The notes under the pieces: generated by a model | What the model was told of the DNA's origin: nothing | Database searches by the model: none | Seen by the model: only the letters and a program-made list of their open reading frames with translations | Shown here: positions 52,017-61,321 of the stretch, piece after piece | Layout of the letters: each line of letters opens with the position of its first letter | Numbering within the stretch: the stretch's first letter is position 1 | Source: Spirosoma utsteinense | Lineage (GTDB): Bacteria > Bacteroidota > Bacteroidia > Cytophagales > Spirosomataceae | Direction: 5' to 3' | Assembly (NCBI RefSeq): GCF_014282275.1 | Contig: NZ_VFIA01000005.1 | Coordinates: 1-64,000, forward strand | Length of the DNA stretch: 64,000 nt | Translations under genes and position numbers: made by a program

Positions 52017-53135
52017 CTATTCATTAGTAAAATCAGGCAGCTTTATAATCTCCCCGCCCCGCAGCGCCGACTCATGAGCCAGAATCCCCACGCTCGTCCA
52101 GTTGGCAGACTGAGCCGCATTCGGGAATGGCTCGCGATCCTCAACAATAGCGCTCACAAATTCATTGACCATATGGGGGTGGGAACCACCATGCCCCCCT
52201 CCCTGCGTAAATGACAGATGCTGTTGTTCATCGGCATCATATACGCCTTTGGTTGTGAAGCGCTGGATAGGCTCCGGCAGGTAATGAGCGTAATCGGGCA
52301 CCGTCACTTTTTCCGGAATTTCCGGTTCCGGCTTCTTCGCCGTGTGAATCACCGGCTGCTCGTCTTCGATCAACTGCCATTCGAACGATTTTTTGTCGCC
52401 GTACACTTCGAAGCTCTCCCGGTATTGCCGCGCTACATCGAACAGTGACCGGTATACATACGCCGACAGATCGCTGTCTTTGAATTTGATATGAGCCGAT
52501 TCAACCGCAAAAGGCGAGTTGTGAATGTCGGCCAGTTCCTTCCGAATCGTACCCGACCCGAAACACGATACGTAATCGGCTTCGAGCTTGAGCAGGCCCG
52601 CAACGGGTCCAACGCAGTGTGTAGCATAATGCATGGGCGGCAAACCGGGCCAGTAGTCAGGCCATCCATCCATATCCTGTTGATGAGAAGCCTTAAGGAA
52701 CTGAACTTTACCCAGTTCGCCCGTTTCGTACAGCTCTTTGACAAACAGAAACTCACGGCTATAGACTACCGTTTCCATCATCATGTACTTTTTACCGCTC
52801 TCCTTGCAGGCCTTCACAATCGCCATGCACTCGTCGACGGTAGTAGCCATAGGAACCGTACAGGCCACGTGTTTACCGGCCCGCAGCGCCTTCAGGCTCT
52901 GCTCGGCGTGGTTTGGAATCGGAGAATTTATATGAACAGCGTCAACAGCCGGATCGGCCAGCAGATCGTCGTAGCTGGTATAGCGTTTCTCGATACCAAA
53001 CTCATCGCCAATCTGGTTTAGCTTGTCGGGGTTGCGCTGGCATATCGCATACATGTTCGTATCAGGATGCCGTTGGTAAATCGGAATAAATTCGGCCCCG
53101 AATCCGAGGCCAACGATAGCAATGTTTAGCTTCAT
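52017..53135 (-). CDS. Gfo/Idh/MocA family oxidoreductase
   Basis: A 372-residue NAD(P)-dependent sugar dehydrogenase-like protein. The Rossmann domain starts IAIVGLGFGAEFIPIYQRHP, followed by VDAVHINSPIPNHAEQSLKA and LRAGKHVACTVPMATTVDE, where the family's usual EKP is replaced by TVP. That loss of the conserved Lys is unusual, although seen in some sub-branches. The catalytic half has the histidine-rich end LSFTQGGGHGGSHPHMVNEF. It is the middle gene of the isomerase-oxidoreductase-ThuA group, with gaps of 40 and 100 bases. Confidence 0.88.
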   Translation of the reverse strand: MKLNIAIVGLGFGAEFIPIYQRHPDTNMYAICQRNPDKLNQIGDEFGIEKRYTSYDDLLADPAVDAVHINSPIPNHAEQSLKALRAGKHVACTVPMATTVDECMAIVKACKESGKKYMMMETVVYSREFLFVKELYETGELGKVQFLKASHQQDMDGWPDYWPGLPPMHYATHCVGPVAGLLKLEADYVSCFGSGTIRKELADIHNSPFAVESAHIKFKDSDLSAYVYRSLFDVARQYRESFEVYGDKKSFEWQLIEDEQPVIHTAKKPEPEIPEKVTVPDYAHYLPEPIQRFTTKGVYDADEQQHLSFTQGGGHGGSHPHMVNEFVSAIVEDREPFPNAAQSANWTSVGILAHESALRGGEIIKLPDFTNE

Positions 53136-53175
53136 GGTAGTGCCGACCAGAACGGTCGGGCGTATGGTTAACGGT

Positions 53176-54060
53176 TTAGGCTTCGTTGCCGACCATTACG
53201 GCGGGCATGGTATGACTTTTAAGGAAGGCCAGTCCATCCGTTGCCAGTTGCTCAGGCGACTCGAACATAGGACGGAATATATGCGTAGCAGCTGCCAGGT
53301 CGGGTGGATTGGGTCCAAAGGCTTCGATGGCAATAGGGCCGGCATAGGCTACGTCAGCCAGGGCTTCGAACACGTCGTCGAAATTGATATGCCCACTTCC
53401 CGGTGTTGACCGATCGTTTTCCGAAATCTGAACATGCACCAGGTAAGGCGCTACTTTCCGGATGGCATCACCTACATTTTTTTCCTCCATGTTGGCATGG
53501 AATGTATCGAAGGCGGCCCGGCAGTTGGGGTGATCCACGGCCACCACATAGCGCACCAGATCGTCGGCGCAGGTGAGGAGGTAGATTTCGAAGCGGTTCA
53601 GGTATTCAATAGCCAGCGTAACGCCCTTCGTCTGGGCATATTCCGCTACCTCGCGCATACTCTTCACCGACCAGTCCCACTCCTGTTCTGTAGCGGGTTT
53701 ACCCGTAAATGTTTTGAAACCGGCATACATAGGTCCCATCAATAGGGTAGCCCCTGCCGCTGCCGTACAATCGACAACGTGTTTCAGATAGTCGATACCC
53801 GCCCGACGGACCAACTCGTCCGGACTGATCAGGCTATACGCTGGTCCGCAGATCGTGCAGGTTTGAACACCCAGTTTCAAGTCACGCAGTTGCTGACCGA
53901 TACGCTCCCATTTGGCCAGGTTTGCCCGGTCTGTATTGGGTTCGCTAATCGGCATTTCTACGAAGTCGAACCCGCTCGTTTTCAGAAACGCCAGCGTATC
54001 CGACAAATCTTCATCCATACCCGCTGTCCATACGAACAGGTTCATTCCCAGCTTAGTCAT
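53176..54060 (-). CDS. Sugar phosphate isomerase/epimerase (xylose isomerase-like barrel)
   Basis: A 294-residue TIM barrel protein. The start at 54060 (MTKLGMNLFVWTAGM) is chosen because the longer frame would run into the promoter. Motifs include GFDFVEMPISEPN, TLAIEYLNRFEIYLLTC (metal-binding Glu), CRAAFDTFHANMEEKNV (Asp/His), LVHVQISENDRSTPGSGHIN and IAIEAFGPN, matching the D-psicose/D-tagatose 3-epimerase-like branch. Unlike the 28750 protein it has no signal peptide and is cytosolic. It is the first gene of a putative three-gene operon divergent from an AraC regulator. Confidence 0.88.
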   Translation of the reverse strand: MTKLGMNLFVWTAGMDEDLSDTLAFLKTSGFDFVEMPISEPNTDRANLAKWERIGQQLRDLKLGVQTCTICGPAYSLISPDELVRRAGIDYLKHVVDCTAAAGATLLMGPMYAGFKTFTGKPATEQEWDWSVKSMREVAEYAQTKGVTLAIEYLNRFEIYLLTCADDLVRYVVAVDHPNCRAAFDTFHANMEEKNVGDAIRKVAPYLVHVQISENDRSTPGSGHINFDDVFEALADVAYAGPIAIEAFGPNPPDLAAATHIFRPMFESPEQLATDGLAFLKSHTMPAVMVGNEA

Positions 54061-54082
54061 ACTTAGTCCATAAAAAATTAAA

Positions 54083-54110
54083 CAAAAATAGACAGTAGCC
54101 CGTCTAACAA
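54083..54110 (-). promoter_or_regulatory. Candidate promoter of the sugar operon
   Basis: On the minus strand TTG (54110-54108), 17 bases, TATTTTTG (54090-54083), 22 bases upstream of the isomerase ATG. The spacing is shorter than the usual 19-21, which would fit a promoter needing an activator such as the divergent AraC protein. Confidence 0.42.
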
Positions 54111-54194
54111 CACGGCTTTTATTGGTCAATACTAACTTTATTTTCACATAATTTTCAATACAGACTTATTGATCGTGTTAAAAAGCAGGAATAA

Positions 54195-55166
54195 ATGAAG
54201 CAGCCTCTTCGCAAAGACCTTGAGCCGATAGCGGCATCGTTCATCGTAAAAGAACTGGTTGAGCCCCATTTCGACCCGAACTGGCATTTTCATCCCCATT
54301 ATCAATTATTTCTGGTAGTAGAAGGTACGGGAACCCGCTTTATCGGTGATTCGATCAAGCCCTTCGGCCCCGGCGATCTGGTCTTTCTTGGGCCTAATCT
54401 ACCTCACCTCTGGCGCAGCGATCAGGCTTATTTTACTAAAGTGGGTAGCTCAGTCCACCCTTTATCCTCCTCTCCTGAAAACCGGTCGCCTGCCAGCCAG
54501 CCACTCGTAGCCCGCGGCATCGTCGTTTATTTTTCCGGAAATTTTCTGGGTGAGCAGTTCTTCGCCAAACAGGAAATGATGGCGCTACGGCATCTGTTGG
54601 AGTTATCGCGTCAGGGACTAGAATGGACAGGGCCTAGCCGCGATATGGCTGAAGCGGGCCTTAGAAGTCTGGCGCAGCAACCAGTTGGCTTTGGGCGCAT
54701 CCTGAATCTGCTCACGCTGCTGAACGACCTCTCCCATACGACCGATTACCGCCCCCTGACAAGCCCCGGCTATACGAATACCATGAAACCAGCCGAGAGC
54801 GACGAAGCTGGTCCATCGACTACCGACCGGCCAGAGCGGGCTTACCGCCGGATGCAGTTAGTGCATGACTACGTGCTGAGTCACTTCACCGACGATTTAA
54901 GTTTGGATACCGTGGCCGATCTGGCGGGTATGACCCCCCCGGCGTTTTGTCGATACTTCAAAGCCCATGCCAATAAAACGTTCTCCTGCTTCGTATCAGA
55001 GGTGCGCATTGGCCATGCCTGTAAGCTACTGATGAATGGTACACTGAGCATCACACAGGTTAGCTTCGATAGCGGATTTCGTACCCTGTCGAATTTTAAC
55101 CGGCAGTTCAAAGATATTACCGGACAGACGCCATCGCGGTACGTTAAAACGTATCAGCAATTCTAA
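54195..55166 (+). CDS. AraC family transcriptional regulator
   Basis: A 323-residue regulator with an N-terminal cupin-type ligand domain (about 20-100; HFDPNWHFHPHYQLFLVVEG, FGPGDLVFLGPNLPHLWRSD), a helical linker, and a C-terminal AraC/XylS double helix-turn-helix (about 222-320). The latter shows LSLDTVADLAGMTPPAFCRY and the conserved second helix region ITQVSFDSGFRTLSNFNRQF. The cupin histidines suggest a metal or sugar ligand. It is divergent from the isomerase/oxidoreductase/ThuA genes with a 134-base gap and is the likely regulator of that operon. Confidence 0.92.
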   Translation: MKQPLRKDLEPIAASFIVKELVEPHFDPNWHFHPHYQLFLVVEGTGTRFIGDSIKPFGPGDLVFLGPNLPHLWRSDQAYFTKVGSSVHPLSSSPENRSPASQPLVARGIVVYFSGNFLGEQFFAKQEMMALRHLLELSRQGLEWTGPSRDMAEAGLRSLAQQPVGFGRILNLLTLLNDLSHTTDYRPLTSPGYTNTMKPAESDEAGPSTTDRPERAYRRMQLVHDYVLSHFTDDLSLDTVADLAGMTPPAFCRYFKAHANKTFSCFVSEVRIGHACKLLMNGTLSITQVSFDSGFRTLSNFNRQFKDITGQTPSRYVKTYQQF

Positions 55167-55174
55167 AACAAAAA

Positions 55175-55200
55175 AAGCCAGCCCTTTTCAGGACTGGCTT
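55175..55200. terminator. Terminator-like hairpin between convergent genes
   Basis: AAGCCAG/CTGGCTT stem with one mismatch and CC/GG inner pairs, preceded by an A run that becomes a T run for the minus-strand hydrolase gene. Confidence 0.65.
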
Positions 55201-55223
55201 CCAGACGCCGGGATTCGGCCTTA

Positions 55224-56114
55224 TCAATAAGTTGTCGTTGACGACGAGTTCGTTGCCAGCGTCTTATCCTGAACGAACGACAGCAGGTCATCAGTCAACC
55301 GGTCTTTTTCGGTAACGAACAGCCCGTGCGGAGCCCCATCATAAACCAGATAATGAGCATTTGGCAAGGCATTGGCGGTTAGCTCGCCCGATGATTCGAT
55401 AGGAACCGTTTTGTCGGCATCGCCGTGAATAATTAATACCGGCACATGAATCTGCGTCAGGTCGTTGCGGAAATCTGTTTCCGAGAACGAGCGCACACAG
55501 TCGACCGTCGCCTTGTGAGACGCTACATAAGCCCGGGCAAAATCACCATCGAGGTGTGCCTGACTGACGGGGTGACTAACCAGACTAACCCCGTAAAAAT
55601 GCTTTCCGAAGGTTTGTAGAAAATCGGCCCGATCTTTATTGATCGTCTCGACCATCGTGTCGAACGTATCTTTATCAACGCCATCCGGGTTGTTGTCGCC
55701 CTTAAGCAGGTACGGCGTTACGGCGCTTACAAAAGCCACTTTGGCTACGCGGGCGCCATTATGACGACTCATGTATCTAGCCACTTCACCACCACCCATC
55801 GAGAAACCAACCAGGGTAACATTGTGGAGGTCCAGCGTATCTAAAACCGCTTTCAGGTCGTCGGCAAGCGTATCATAGTCGTACCCATCCCAGGTTTGCG
55901 ACGATTTCCCGAATCCACGGCGGTCATAAGCCACCACGCGCAGATTATGCTTGGGAAGTTCGGCCAGTTGGTAATCCCACATTTCGTGGCTCAGCGGCCA
56001 GCCATGGATAAGTACCACGGTAGGAAGGCTATTGCCCTTGGCCGGATTCTGATCGGTATAAAAAAGTTTAATGTCTTCGCCGGATGCGTCCGAACCTGCT
56101 TTGATATAGCTCAT
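55224..56114 (-). CDS. Alpha/beta hydrolase, non-haem chloroperoxidase-like
   Basis: A 296-residue hydrolase. The oxyanion region VVLIHGWPLSHEMWDYQ, YDRRGFGKSSQTWDGYDYD, the nucleophile elbow LVGFSMGGGEVARYM (Ser), the Asp region VLIIHGDADKTVPIESS and the catalytic His in GAPHGLFVTEK make a full triad. RRGFGKS and the DTLADDL stretch match the cofactor-free haloperoxidase/esterase branch. The substrate is unknown, with arylesterase or perhydrolase activity typical of relatives. A short Ser/Thr-rich tail ends the protein. Confidence 0.9.
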   Translation of the reverse strand: MSYIKAGSDASGEDIKLFYTDQNPAKGNSLPTVVLIHGWPLSHEMWDYQLAELPKHNLRVVAYDRRGFGKSSQTWDGYDYDTLADDLKAVLDTLDLHNVTLVGFSMGGGEVARYMSRHNGARVAKVAFVSAVTPYLLKGDNNPDGVDKDTFDTMVETINKDRADFLQTFGKHFYGVSLVSHPVSQAHLDGDFARAYVASHKATVDCVRSFSETDFRNDLTQIHVPVLIIHGDADKTVPIESSGELTANALPNAHYLVYDGAPHGLFVTEKDRLTDDLLSFVQDKTLATNSSSTTTY

Positions 56115-56238
56115 AACGGGAAAATGTCAAGTGCGTTGAGTTACTTTACTCCACCTGTTAACGGTATGTACGTCTATTAGTTTCTCGTGGATGTTAGTGA
56201 CTCCCTTCTTTTAGCCGGGGCTAGTCAGGTTACTGACA

Positions 56239-57624
56239 CTACATCAAGACCCCCTGAAAAACCTCATCTAACCGGGAAACAGGTCTGATAGTGATTCCGT
56301 AGTTCCTGGTGTCGAGTCCTTTCAGGTTATACTTCGAGATAAACATCTGCTTAAAGCCCAGCTTCTCTGCTTCGGCAATACGGGATTCGATCCGGCTCAC
56401 GGCTCTTACTTCGCCCCCCAACCCAATTTCGGCCGCAAAAGCCACCGAAGGCGATATCGCGATATCCTCATAGCTCGACACAACGGCCGCACATACCGCC
56501 AGATCGATAGCTGGATCTTCAACGCGCAGTCCACCCGCGATATTCAGAAAAACGTCCTGCTGACCCAGGCGGAAACCGCCCCGCTTTTCCAGCACGGCCA
56601 GCAGCATATTCAGCCGCTTGGCATCAAAACCCGTGCTACTGCGCTGGGGTGTACCATAGGTAGCTACACTCACCAGCGCCTGCGACTCGATCAGGAGCGG
56701 GCGATTGCCTTCGAGCATCGACCCGATGGTGACTCCACTCAACGCTTCGTCACGCTGGGAAATCAGGATTTCGGAAGGGTTCGTGACCTGCCTCAGCCCG
56801 GAGCCGAGCATTTCATAAATGCCCAGTTCATCGGTGCTGCCAAACCGGTTTTTGTTCGTGCGCAATATCCGGTAGGTTGTATGTCGGTCGCCTTCAAAGG
56901 TAAGTACCGTGTCGACCATATGTTCCAGCACTTTAGGGCCGGCGAGTGTGCCTTCTTTCGTAATATGACCGATCATGAACACGGGCACACCTGATTCTTT
57001 CGCATATTTCATGAACTCAGCCGTGCATTCGCGCACCTGCGAAACACTCCCCGCCCCCGACTCGACCAGCGACGACTGCATGGTTTGAATGGAATCGATG
57101 ATCAGGATTTCCGGCTCGAAATGCTCAACGACCCGAAAAATATTCTGGGTCGAGGTTTCGGTCATGACGTGGCAGTCGCTGGTAGGCGCATCAAGGCGCT
57201 CAGCCCGCATTTTTATCTGCTGCTCGCTCTCCTCACCTGATATATACAAGACCCGCATACCTGCCAGACTCAGCGCGATCTGCAGCATCAGTGTCGATTT
57301 ACCGATGCCGGGTTCTCCACCGATCAGCACCAGCGAACCGGCCACGATACCGCCCCCCAGCACGCGGTTCAGCTCGCCATCGGTCGTATGAATCCGAGGT
57401 TGTTCTTCATAATTGATAGCATGAAGCGCCTTCGGTTTGGCTGCCACCTTCAGGTTGCCGGGACCAGCCGATGGGCTGCGCCAGCCTCCCTTTTCAGGTT
57501 CGTCTTTCTGGACAACTTCTTCAACAATTGTGTTCCATTCTCCACAGGTGGCACAACGGCCCATCCATTTAGCCGATTGCTGACCGCAATTCTGGCAGAA
57601 ATAGGTAGTTTTTAATTTGGCCAT
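56239..57624 (-). CDS. radA: DNA repair protein RadA (Sms)
   Basis: A 461-residue recombination protein that promotes branch migration. An N-terminal C4 zinc finger (FCQNCGQQSAKWMGRCATCG) is followed by a RecA-like ATPase with Walker A GGEPGIGKSTLMLQIA, the RadA signature KNRFGSTDELGIYEM, and a C-terminal Lon-like domain (about 285-455). The start at 57624 (MAKLKTTYF) is the standard RadA N-terminus; nine extra codons upstream are not conserved-looking. Confidence 0.95.
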   Translation of the reverse strand: MAKLKTTYFCQNCGQQSAKWMGRCATCGEWNTIVEEVVQKDEPEKGGWRSPSAGPGNLKVAAKPKALHAINYEEQPRIHTTDGELNRVLGGGIVAGSLVLIGGEPGIGKSTLMLQIALSLAGMRVLYISGEESEQQIKMRAERLDAPTSDCHVMTETSTQNIFRVVEHFEPEILIIDSIQTMQSSLVESGAGSVSQVRECTAEFMKYAKESGVPVFMIGHITKEGTLAGPKVLEHMVDTVLTFEGDRHTTYRILRTNKNRFGSTDELGIYEMLGSGLRQVTNPSEILISQRDEALSGVTIGSMLEGNRPLLIESQALVSVATYGTPQRSSTGFDAKRLNMLLAVLEKRGGFRLGQQDVFLNIAGGLRVEDPAIDLAVCAAVVSSYEDIAISPSVAFAAEIGLGGEVRAVSRIESRIAEAEKLGFKQMFISKYNLKGLDTRNYGITIRPVSRLDEVFQGVLM

Positions 57625-57865
57625 GTTCTCAGTTATCAGCGAGCAATCCAATCAGGAAACCGCCGGGGTAGTGCGTAAAAAAATAGATGAATTAAACCTA
57701 AAGCATGGTATGCCATCCAATGGGAGTACAAGCAGGGTTCTCCCTACAGTCGGGGCTTACCCGCTGTTCGCAGCTTACTAATAAACGCCGTTTCCTCGAA
57801 ATAAGTTGATCCCGGACAACGACGAAAGCGACCAAACGTTTAACCAATATACTATCGATACAACC

Positions 57866-58540
57866 ATGAAAAAATCCCTGCTTTTCGCAGCACTCGCGCT
57901 ACTCCCTGCTCTGACATTTGCCCAGGGCGGTTTCCAGATCGGTATCAAGGGGGGCGTCAACCTCTCCCGCCTTTCACTAGGCTCCTTCGTTTCAACCAGT
58001 ACCAATGCCAATGGATCACCATCGCTTAGCGTCGACGGCCAGACCTTCCGCAACAACCTGAGCGAGAGTTTCGCCAGCAGAACCGGTACGTCTTTCGGTA
58101 TCTACACCCGCCTTGGTGGGAATCTGTTCATCCAGCCAGAACTGCTCTACTCGACCCGGGCAGGTTCGTTCGAAATCCTTCGGAACGGCGTATCGGAAAG
58201 CGTGACGATTAAAACTACGAGCTTCGATGTGCCGGTTTTGCTGGGAATAAAAGGGGGCCCGATTCGGGTAATGGCAGGTCCTGTCTTCTCGTTCCGTATC
58301 GATGACAATCAACGGCTGGGGCAGGCCTTAAGCCAGTATACGAACGGGTCGCTGAACGATGCCTGGTCGAAAGCGTATTATGGCTATCAGGTTGGCGGTG
58401 GCCTTGACCTGGGCTCACTTGGACTGGACGTACGTTATGAAGGTAACCTGAGCGATATCGCCAATGTCAATAATGACGGAGGTCAGTTTGGGCAGCGCTT
58501 CAAATCGTGGCAGATTACGCTGGCTTATAAACTGTTCTAA
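57866..58540 (+). CDS. Outer membrane beta-barrel (porin family) protein
   Basis: A 224-residue exported protein with signal peptide MKKSLLFAALALLPALTFAQ (start 57866). The mature part starts GGFQIGIKGGVNLSRLS, the typical first strand of the PorT/OMP_b-brl_2 eight-stranded barrels. Alternating hydrophobic strands follow, and the C-terminus SWQITLAYKLF ends in phenylalanine, as expected for BAM-inserted barrels. It is one of the abundant small barrels of Bacteroidota; specific function unknown. Confidence 0.87.
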   Translation: MKKSLLFAALALLPALTFAQGGFQIGIKGGVNLSRLSLGSFVSTSTNANGSPSLSVDGQTFRNNLSESFASRTGTSFGIYTRLGGNLFIQPELLYSTRAGSFEILRNGVSESVTIKTTSFDVPVLLGIKGGPIRVMAGPVFSFRIDDNQRLGQALSQYTNGSLNDAWSKAYYGYQVGGGLDLGSLGLDVRYEGNLSDIANVNNDGGQFGQRFKSWQITLAYKLF

Positions 58541-58578
58541 TCTGGCCAGGATTAGCCGCTGATTAAATCAAACGACGT

Positions 58579-58629
58579 CAAAAAAGGCAAATCGATTCAG
58601 GATAACCCTGAATCGATTTGCCTTTTTTG
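58579..58629. terminator. 23-bp perfect hairpin, bidirectional terminator
   Basis: CAAAAAAGGCAAATCGATTC and three more bases pair perfectly with the downstream arm around a 5-base loop, with A and T tracts at the base of the stem. It lies 38 bases past the barrel protein stop, between convergent genes. Confidence 0.88.
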
Positions 58630-58773
58630 GCATAAAACAAGCCGTTGCTGTCCGCTCCTTTTCAGGAAGTTGCAACAACGGCTGTCCGTCCAAATTAACC
58701 CACTAAATGGCAGTATTTAAAATGAAGTATAATCCTGTTTCGCAGCGCTGGAAAAATAGCGGACGAGGGTGGA

Positions 58774-59193
58774 TCAATTGAACACCCGCTGCCAGTACTG
58801 AGCCAGTTGCTGCGTAATATCTTTCATCCGACGGCGAGAGATAGCCACTTCACGACCGTCTGCAAGCCGAACCTGACGCTCTTTAGTAAACGCCCCTCGC
58901 TGTACATACGCTAGGTTGACAATATAGGATTTATGAATGCGAAGAAAGATGGACCCGTCGAGCGTTTTTTCGAACTCTTTAAGTGTCTTCGACACCAGAT
59001 ACCGTTTCCGATCCCGGGTGTGCAGAAATGTATAATTACCTTCCCCCTGCAAGCACAGTACGTCGTCGGCAGAAATAAAAATGGTGCGGTTTAAATAAGG
59101 CAGCGTAATACGATGCACGCCACGCTGATAACTGGCTGGAAATTGGGGAGAGACAGCAAGTGGCTGGATAGGGGAATAGGCAATAGCTTCCAT
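58774..59193 (-). CDS. Stand-alone LytTR DNA-binding regulator
   Basis: A 139-residue protein with only a LytTR domain (about 32-132) and a short N-terminal extension. Typical elements are YLNRTIFISADDVLCLQGEG, NYTFLHTRDRKRYLVSKTLK, FLRIHKSYIVNLAYV and the DNA-contacting LADGREVAISRRRMKDI. No receiver or sensor domain is present, so activity must be set by expression or an unknown partner. A close paralogue (59444-59875) lies just upstream on the same strand. Confidence 0.9.
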   Translation of the reverse strand: MEAIAYSPIQPLAVSPQFPASYQRGVHRITLPYLNRTIFISADDVLCLQGEGNYTFLHTRDRKRYLVSKTLKEFEKTLDGSIFLRIHKSYIVNLAYVQRGAFTKERQVRLADGREVAISRRRMKDITQQLAQYWQRVFN

Positions 59194-59231
59194 GATTCAG
59201 AGGTTTATGTTTTGGTTCGTGATTGATGAAA

Positions 59232-59259
59232 CAAAACTACCCGGCTATGCCTGCTTCAA
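59232..59259 (-). promoter_or_regulatory. Candidate promoter of the 58774-59193 LytTR gene
   Basis: Minus strand TTG (59259-59257), 17 bases, TAGTTTTG (59239-59232), a full TAnnTTTG match about 38 bases before the ATG. This suggests the gene is transcribed on its own rather than from its paralogue. Confidence 0.42.
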
Positions 59260-59443
59260 AAAGAACAGCTTGATCGACAAGGATCAACTATTTAAGTTAA
59301 CCAGTTGTCAATCAAGCCGTTGTTCAACTATTCATTAAAATCTTCGAGTGAATGTACTCCATTCATTACGTATAACTACGTACTCAAATCAAAAGGTAAC
59401 GTACGGAGCCATTCCCGTATAGTAGCCGCTATAATAAAGCGAA

Positions 59444-59875
59444 TTAGCTAATAGCAACTGGTTGGAAATCACGGATGCGGTCCATAAACATCTGAGCCCG
59501 GCGACGCGAAATTTTAACCTGCTGGCCGTCGGTCAATTCGAGTTCACCTTCTTTCTTAACAAAGAATTTACGAACAAAACCTAGGTTGACGATACACGAC
59601 TTATGAACACGCACAAATGCCTGGCCATCCAGCAACGTTTCGTACTCTTTCAACGTGCGGGAAACGAGCATCTTTGTTCCGTCCTTCAGAAAAAAGTTAG
59701 TGTAATTGCCAGAACCTTCCAAACGAACAATCTCGTCTACAGAAACCGTACGTTTACGATCGTAGAATGGGATTAGCAGTTTCTGAAGACAGGTGGAATC
59801 GGCAACTTTTTCCACACTTTTGTGGAAAGGAATGGACATTGGATCGAAGATGGAGTCGTTGGCAAATGCTTTCAT
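59444..59875 (-). CDS. Stand-alone LytTR DNA-binding regulator (paralogue)
   Basis: A 143-residue LytTR-only protein, similar throughout to its downstream neighbour: IPFYDRKRTVSVDEIVRLEG, NYTNFFLKDGTKMLVSRTLK, FVRVHKSCIVNLGFV and LTDGQQVKISRRRAQMF. The gene pair probably arose by tandem duplication; the 250-base spacer and a separate candidate promoter for the second copy suggest independent expression. No adjacent histidine kinase is seen. Confidence 0.9.
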   Translation of the reverse strand: MKAFANDSIFDPMSIPFHKSVEKVADSTCLQKLLIPFYDRKRTVSVDEIVRLEGSGNYTNFFLKDGTKMLVSRTLKEYETLLDGQAFVRVHKSCIVNLGFVRKFFVKKEGELELTDGQQVKISRRRAQMFMDRIRDFQPVAIS

Positions 59876-60244
59876 AATCGTTTTGGGAGATGTTTAGTAA
59901 ACAATGATTTAAGGCTGATGGTCAGTTAGTTGATACGTCTGAACGTTTAGGAAAACTGTCCCATCTGGTAGGTCCCGTACTGATAGTGTTACAACAATCA
60001 GACCTACTTCTATAGATTATTACTCATCCGTATACTTAGTTCTACAACTCCTTACTTATCAGTATTATTTTACCGTTTAATCAACAATTCAACAAAAAAG
60101 CAGTCGACTAACCAGAATAGACCCGGCTCGCTGCCCTGCCTTACCAGCGCCACAAAGAAGCGCGCTGCAAGCAGAATCGGCAGTGCTATCCGCGCTTTTG
60201 CGTACCTTTGTGGCTACCCCAAAGACCACCTATTAACGCAGTCT
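59876..60244. other. 369-base AT-rich intergenic region
   Basis: It separates the divergent LytTR and pheS genes. There is no open frame of note, hairpin family or repeat. Only a TACCTTTG box at 60203-60210 (+), 34 bases before the pheS ATG, stands out as a likely -7 element; no TTG box is correctly placed. Confidence 0.5.
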
Positions 60245-61321
60245 ATGCTGGATAAAGTAAAGGCCATCTCTCAGGAAATTGAACAACAAACCGTTGCGTC
60301 TAAAGAACAATTAGAACAGTTTCGACTACGGTACATCAGTCGAAAAGGTGTAGTAACGGAATTATTCGAAGGGCTGAAAACAGTACCGTCCGTTGAGCGC
60401 CGGGCTGTTGGACAAGCGCTGAATGGATTAAAAAACCTGGCTCAGGAACGGTTCGATTCGTTCAGCCAGTCGATCGAAGCCCAGCAGGATGCAGTTGGCA
60501 GCGCCCCCCCTACCGATCTTACCTTACCAACGGTGCCCAACCTGAGCGGAACGCAACATCCGCTTAGCCTGGTGCGGCAGCGGATCATTCAGATATTCGA
60601 ACGAATCGGTTTCGATGTTGCCGACGGGCCTGAGATCGAATCGGACTGGTATAACTTTGGGGCGCTCAATTTCCCCGACAATCACCCGGCCCGTGATATG
60701 CAGGACACATTTTTTGTGGAGAAAGCAACAGCAGGCAGCGAAGGCTCGGGCGACATGCTACTCCGTACCCATACCTCGAACGTTCAAATCCGGCTCATGG
60801 AGCGCCAACGGGCCGCGACAGCATCCGGCGAAACGACCTTCCGGCCCATCCGGTCGATCATGCCCGGCCGGGTTTACCGGAACGAAACCATTTCGGCACG
60901 GGCACACTGCATGTTCCATCAGGTAGAAGGCATCTATATCGACCGTAACGTTGGGTTCAAAGACCTGAAAGACACACTCTATCATTTTGTAAAAGAGATG
61001 TTTGAGCCAGGTACGCAAATCCGTTTCCGTCCCTCCTACTTTCCCTTTACCGAACCCAGCGCCGAGATCGATATTTCGTGTCAGATCTGTGGCGGCAAGG
61101 GATGCAACATATGCAAACATAGTGGCTGGGTCGAAATTGCCGGGTCGGGTATGATCGATCCGCAGGTGATTGCCAACTGCGGCATCGACCCTGAAGAATA
61201 TACGGGATTTGCTTTCGGAATGGGTATCGAACGCATCACCCAGTTGAAATTTGTTGTCAATGACTTACGGCTGTACACAGAAAACGACGTACGGTTCCTG
61301 CGCCAGTTTGAAGGAGTGTGA
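60245..61321 (+). CDS. pheS: Phenylalanine-tRNA ligase alpha subunit
   Basis: A 358-residue class II synthetase subunit. An N-terminal coiled-coil tRNA-binding arm (about 1-90) is followed by the catalytic domain: motif 1 around SLVRQRIIQIFERIGFDVAD, motif 2 GRVYRNETISARAHCMFHQV, and motif 3 GFAFGMGIERITQLKF. The CQICGGKGCNICKHSGW loop with four cysteines is usual in this phylum. pheT is not adjacent, as in many Bacteroidota. Repeat copy f starts directly at the stop codon. Confidence 0.96.
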   Translation: MLDKVKAISQEIEQQTVASKEQLEQFRLRYISRKGVVTELFEGLKTVPSVERRAVGQALNGLKNLAQERFDSFSQSIEAQQDAVGSAPPTDLTLPTVPNLSGTQHPLSLVRQRIIQIFERIGFDVADGPEIESDWYNFGALNFPDNHPARDMQDTFFVEKATAGSEGSGDMLLRTHTSNVQIRLMERQRAATASGETTFRPIRSIMPGRVYRNETISARAHCMFHQVEGIYIDRNVGFKDLKDTLYHFVKEMFEPGTQIRFRPSYFPFTEPSAEIDISCQICGGKGCNICKHSGWVEIAGSGMIDPQVIANCGIDPEEYTGFAFGMGIERITQLKFVVNDLRLYTENDVRFLRQFEGV

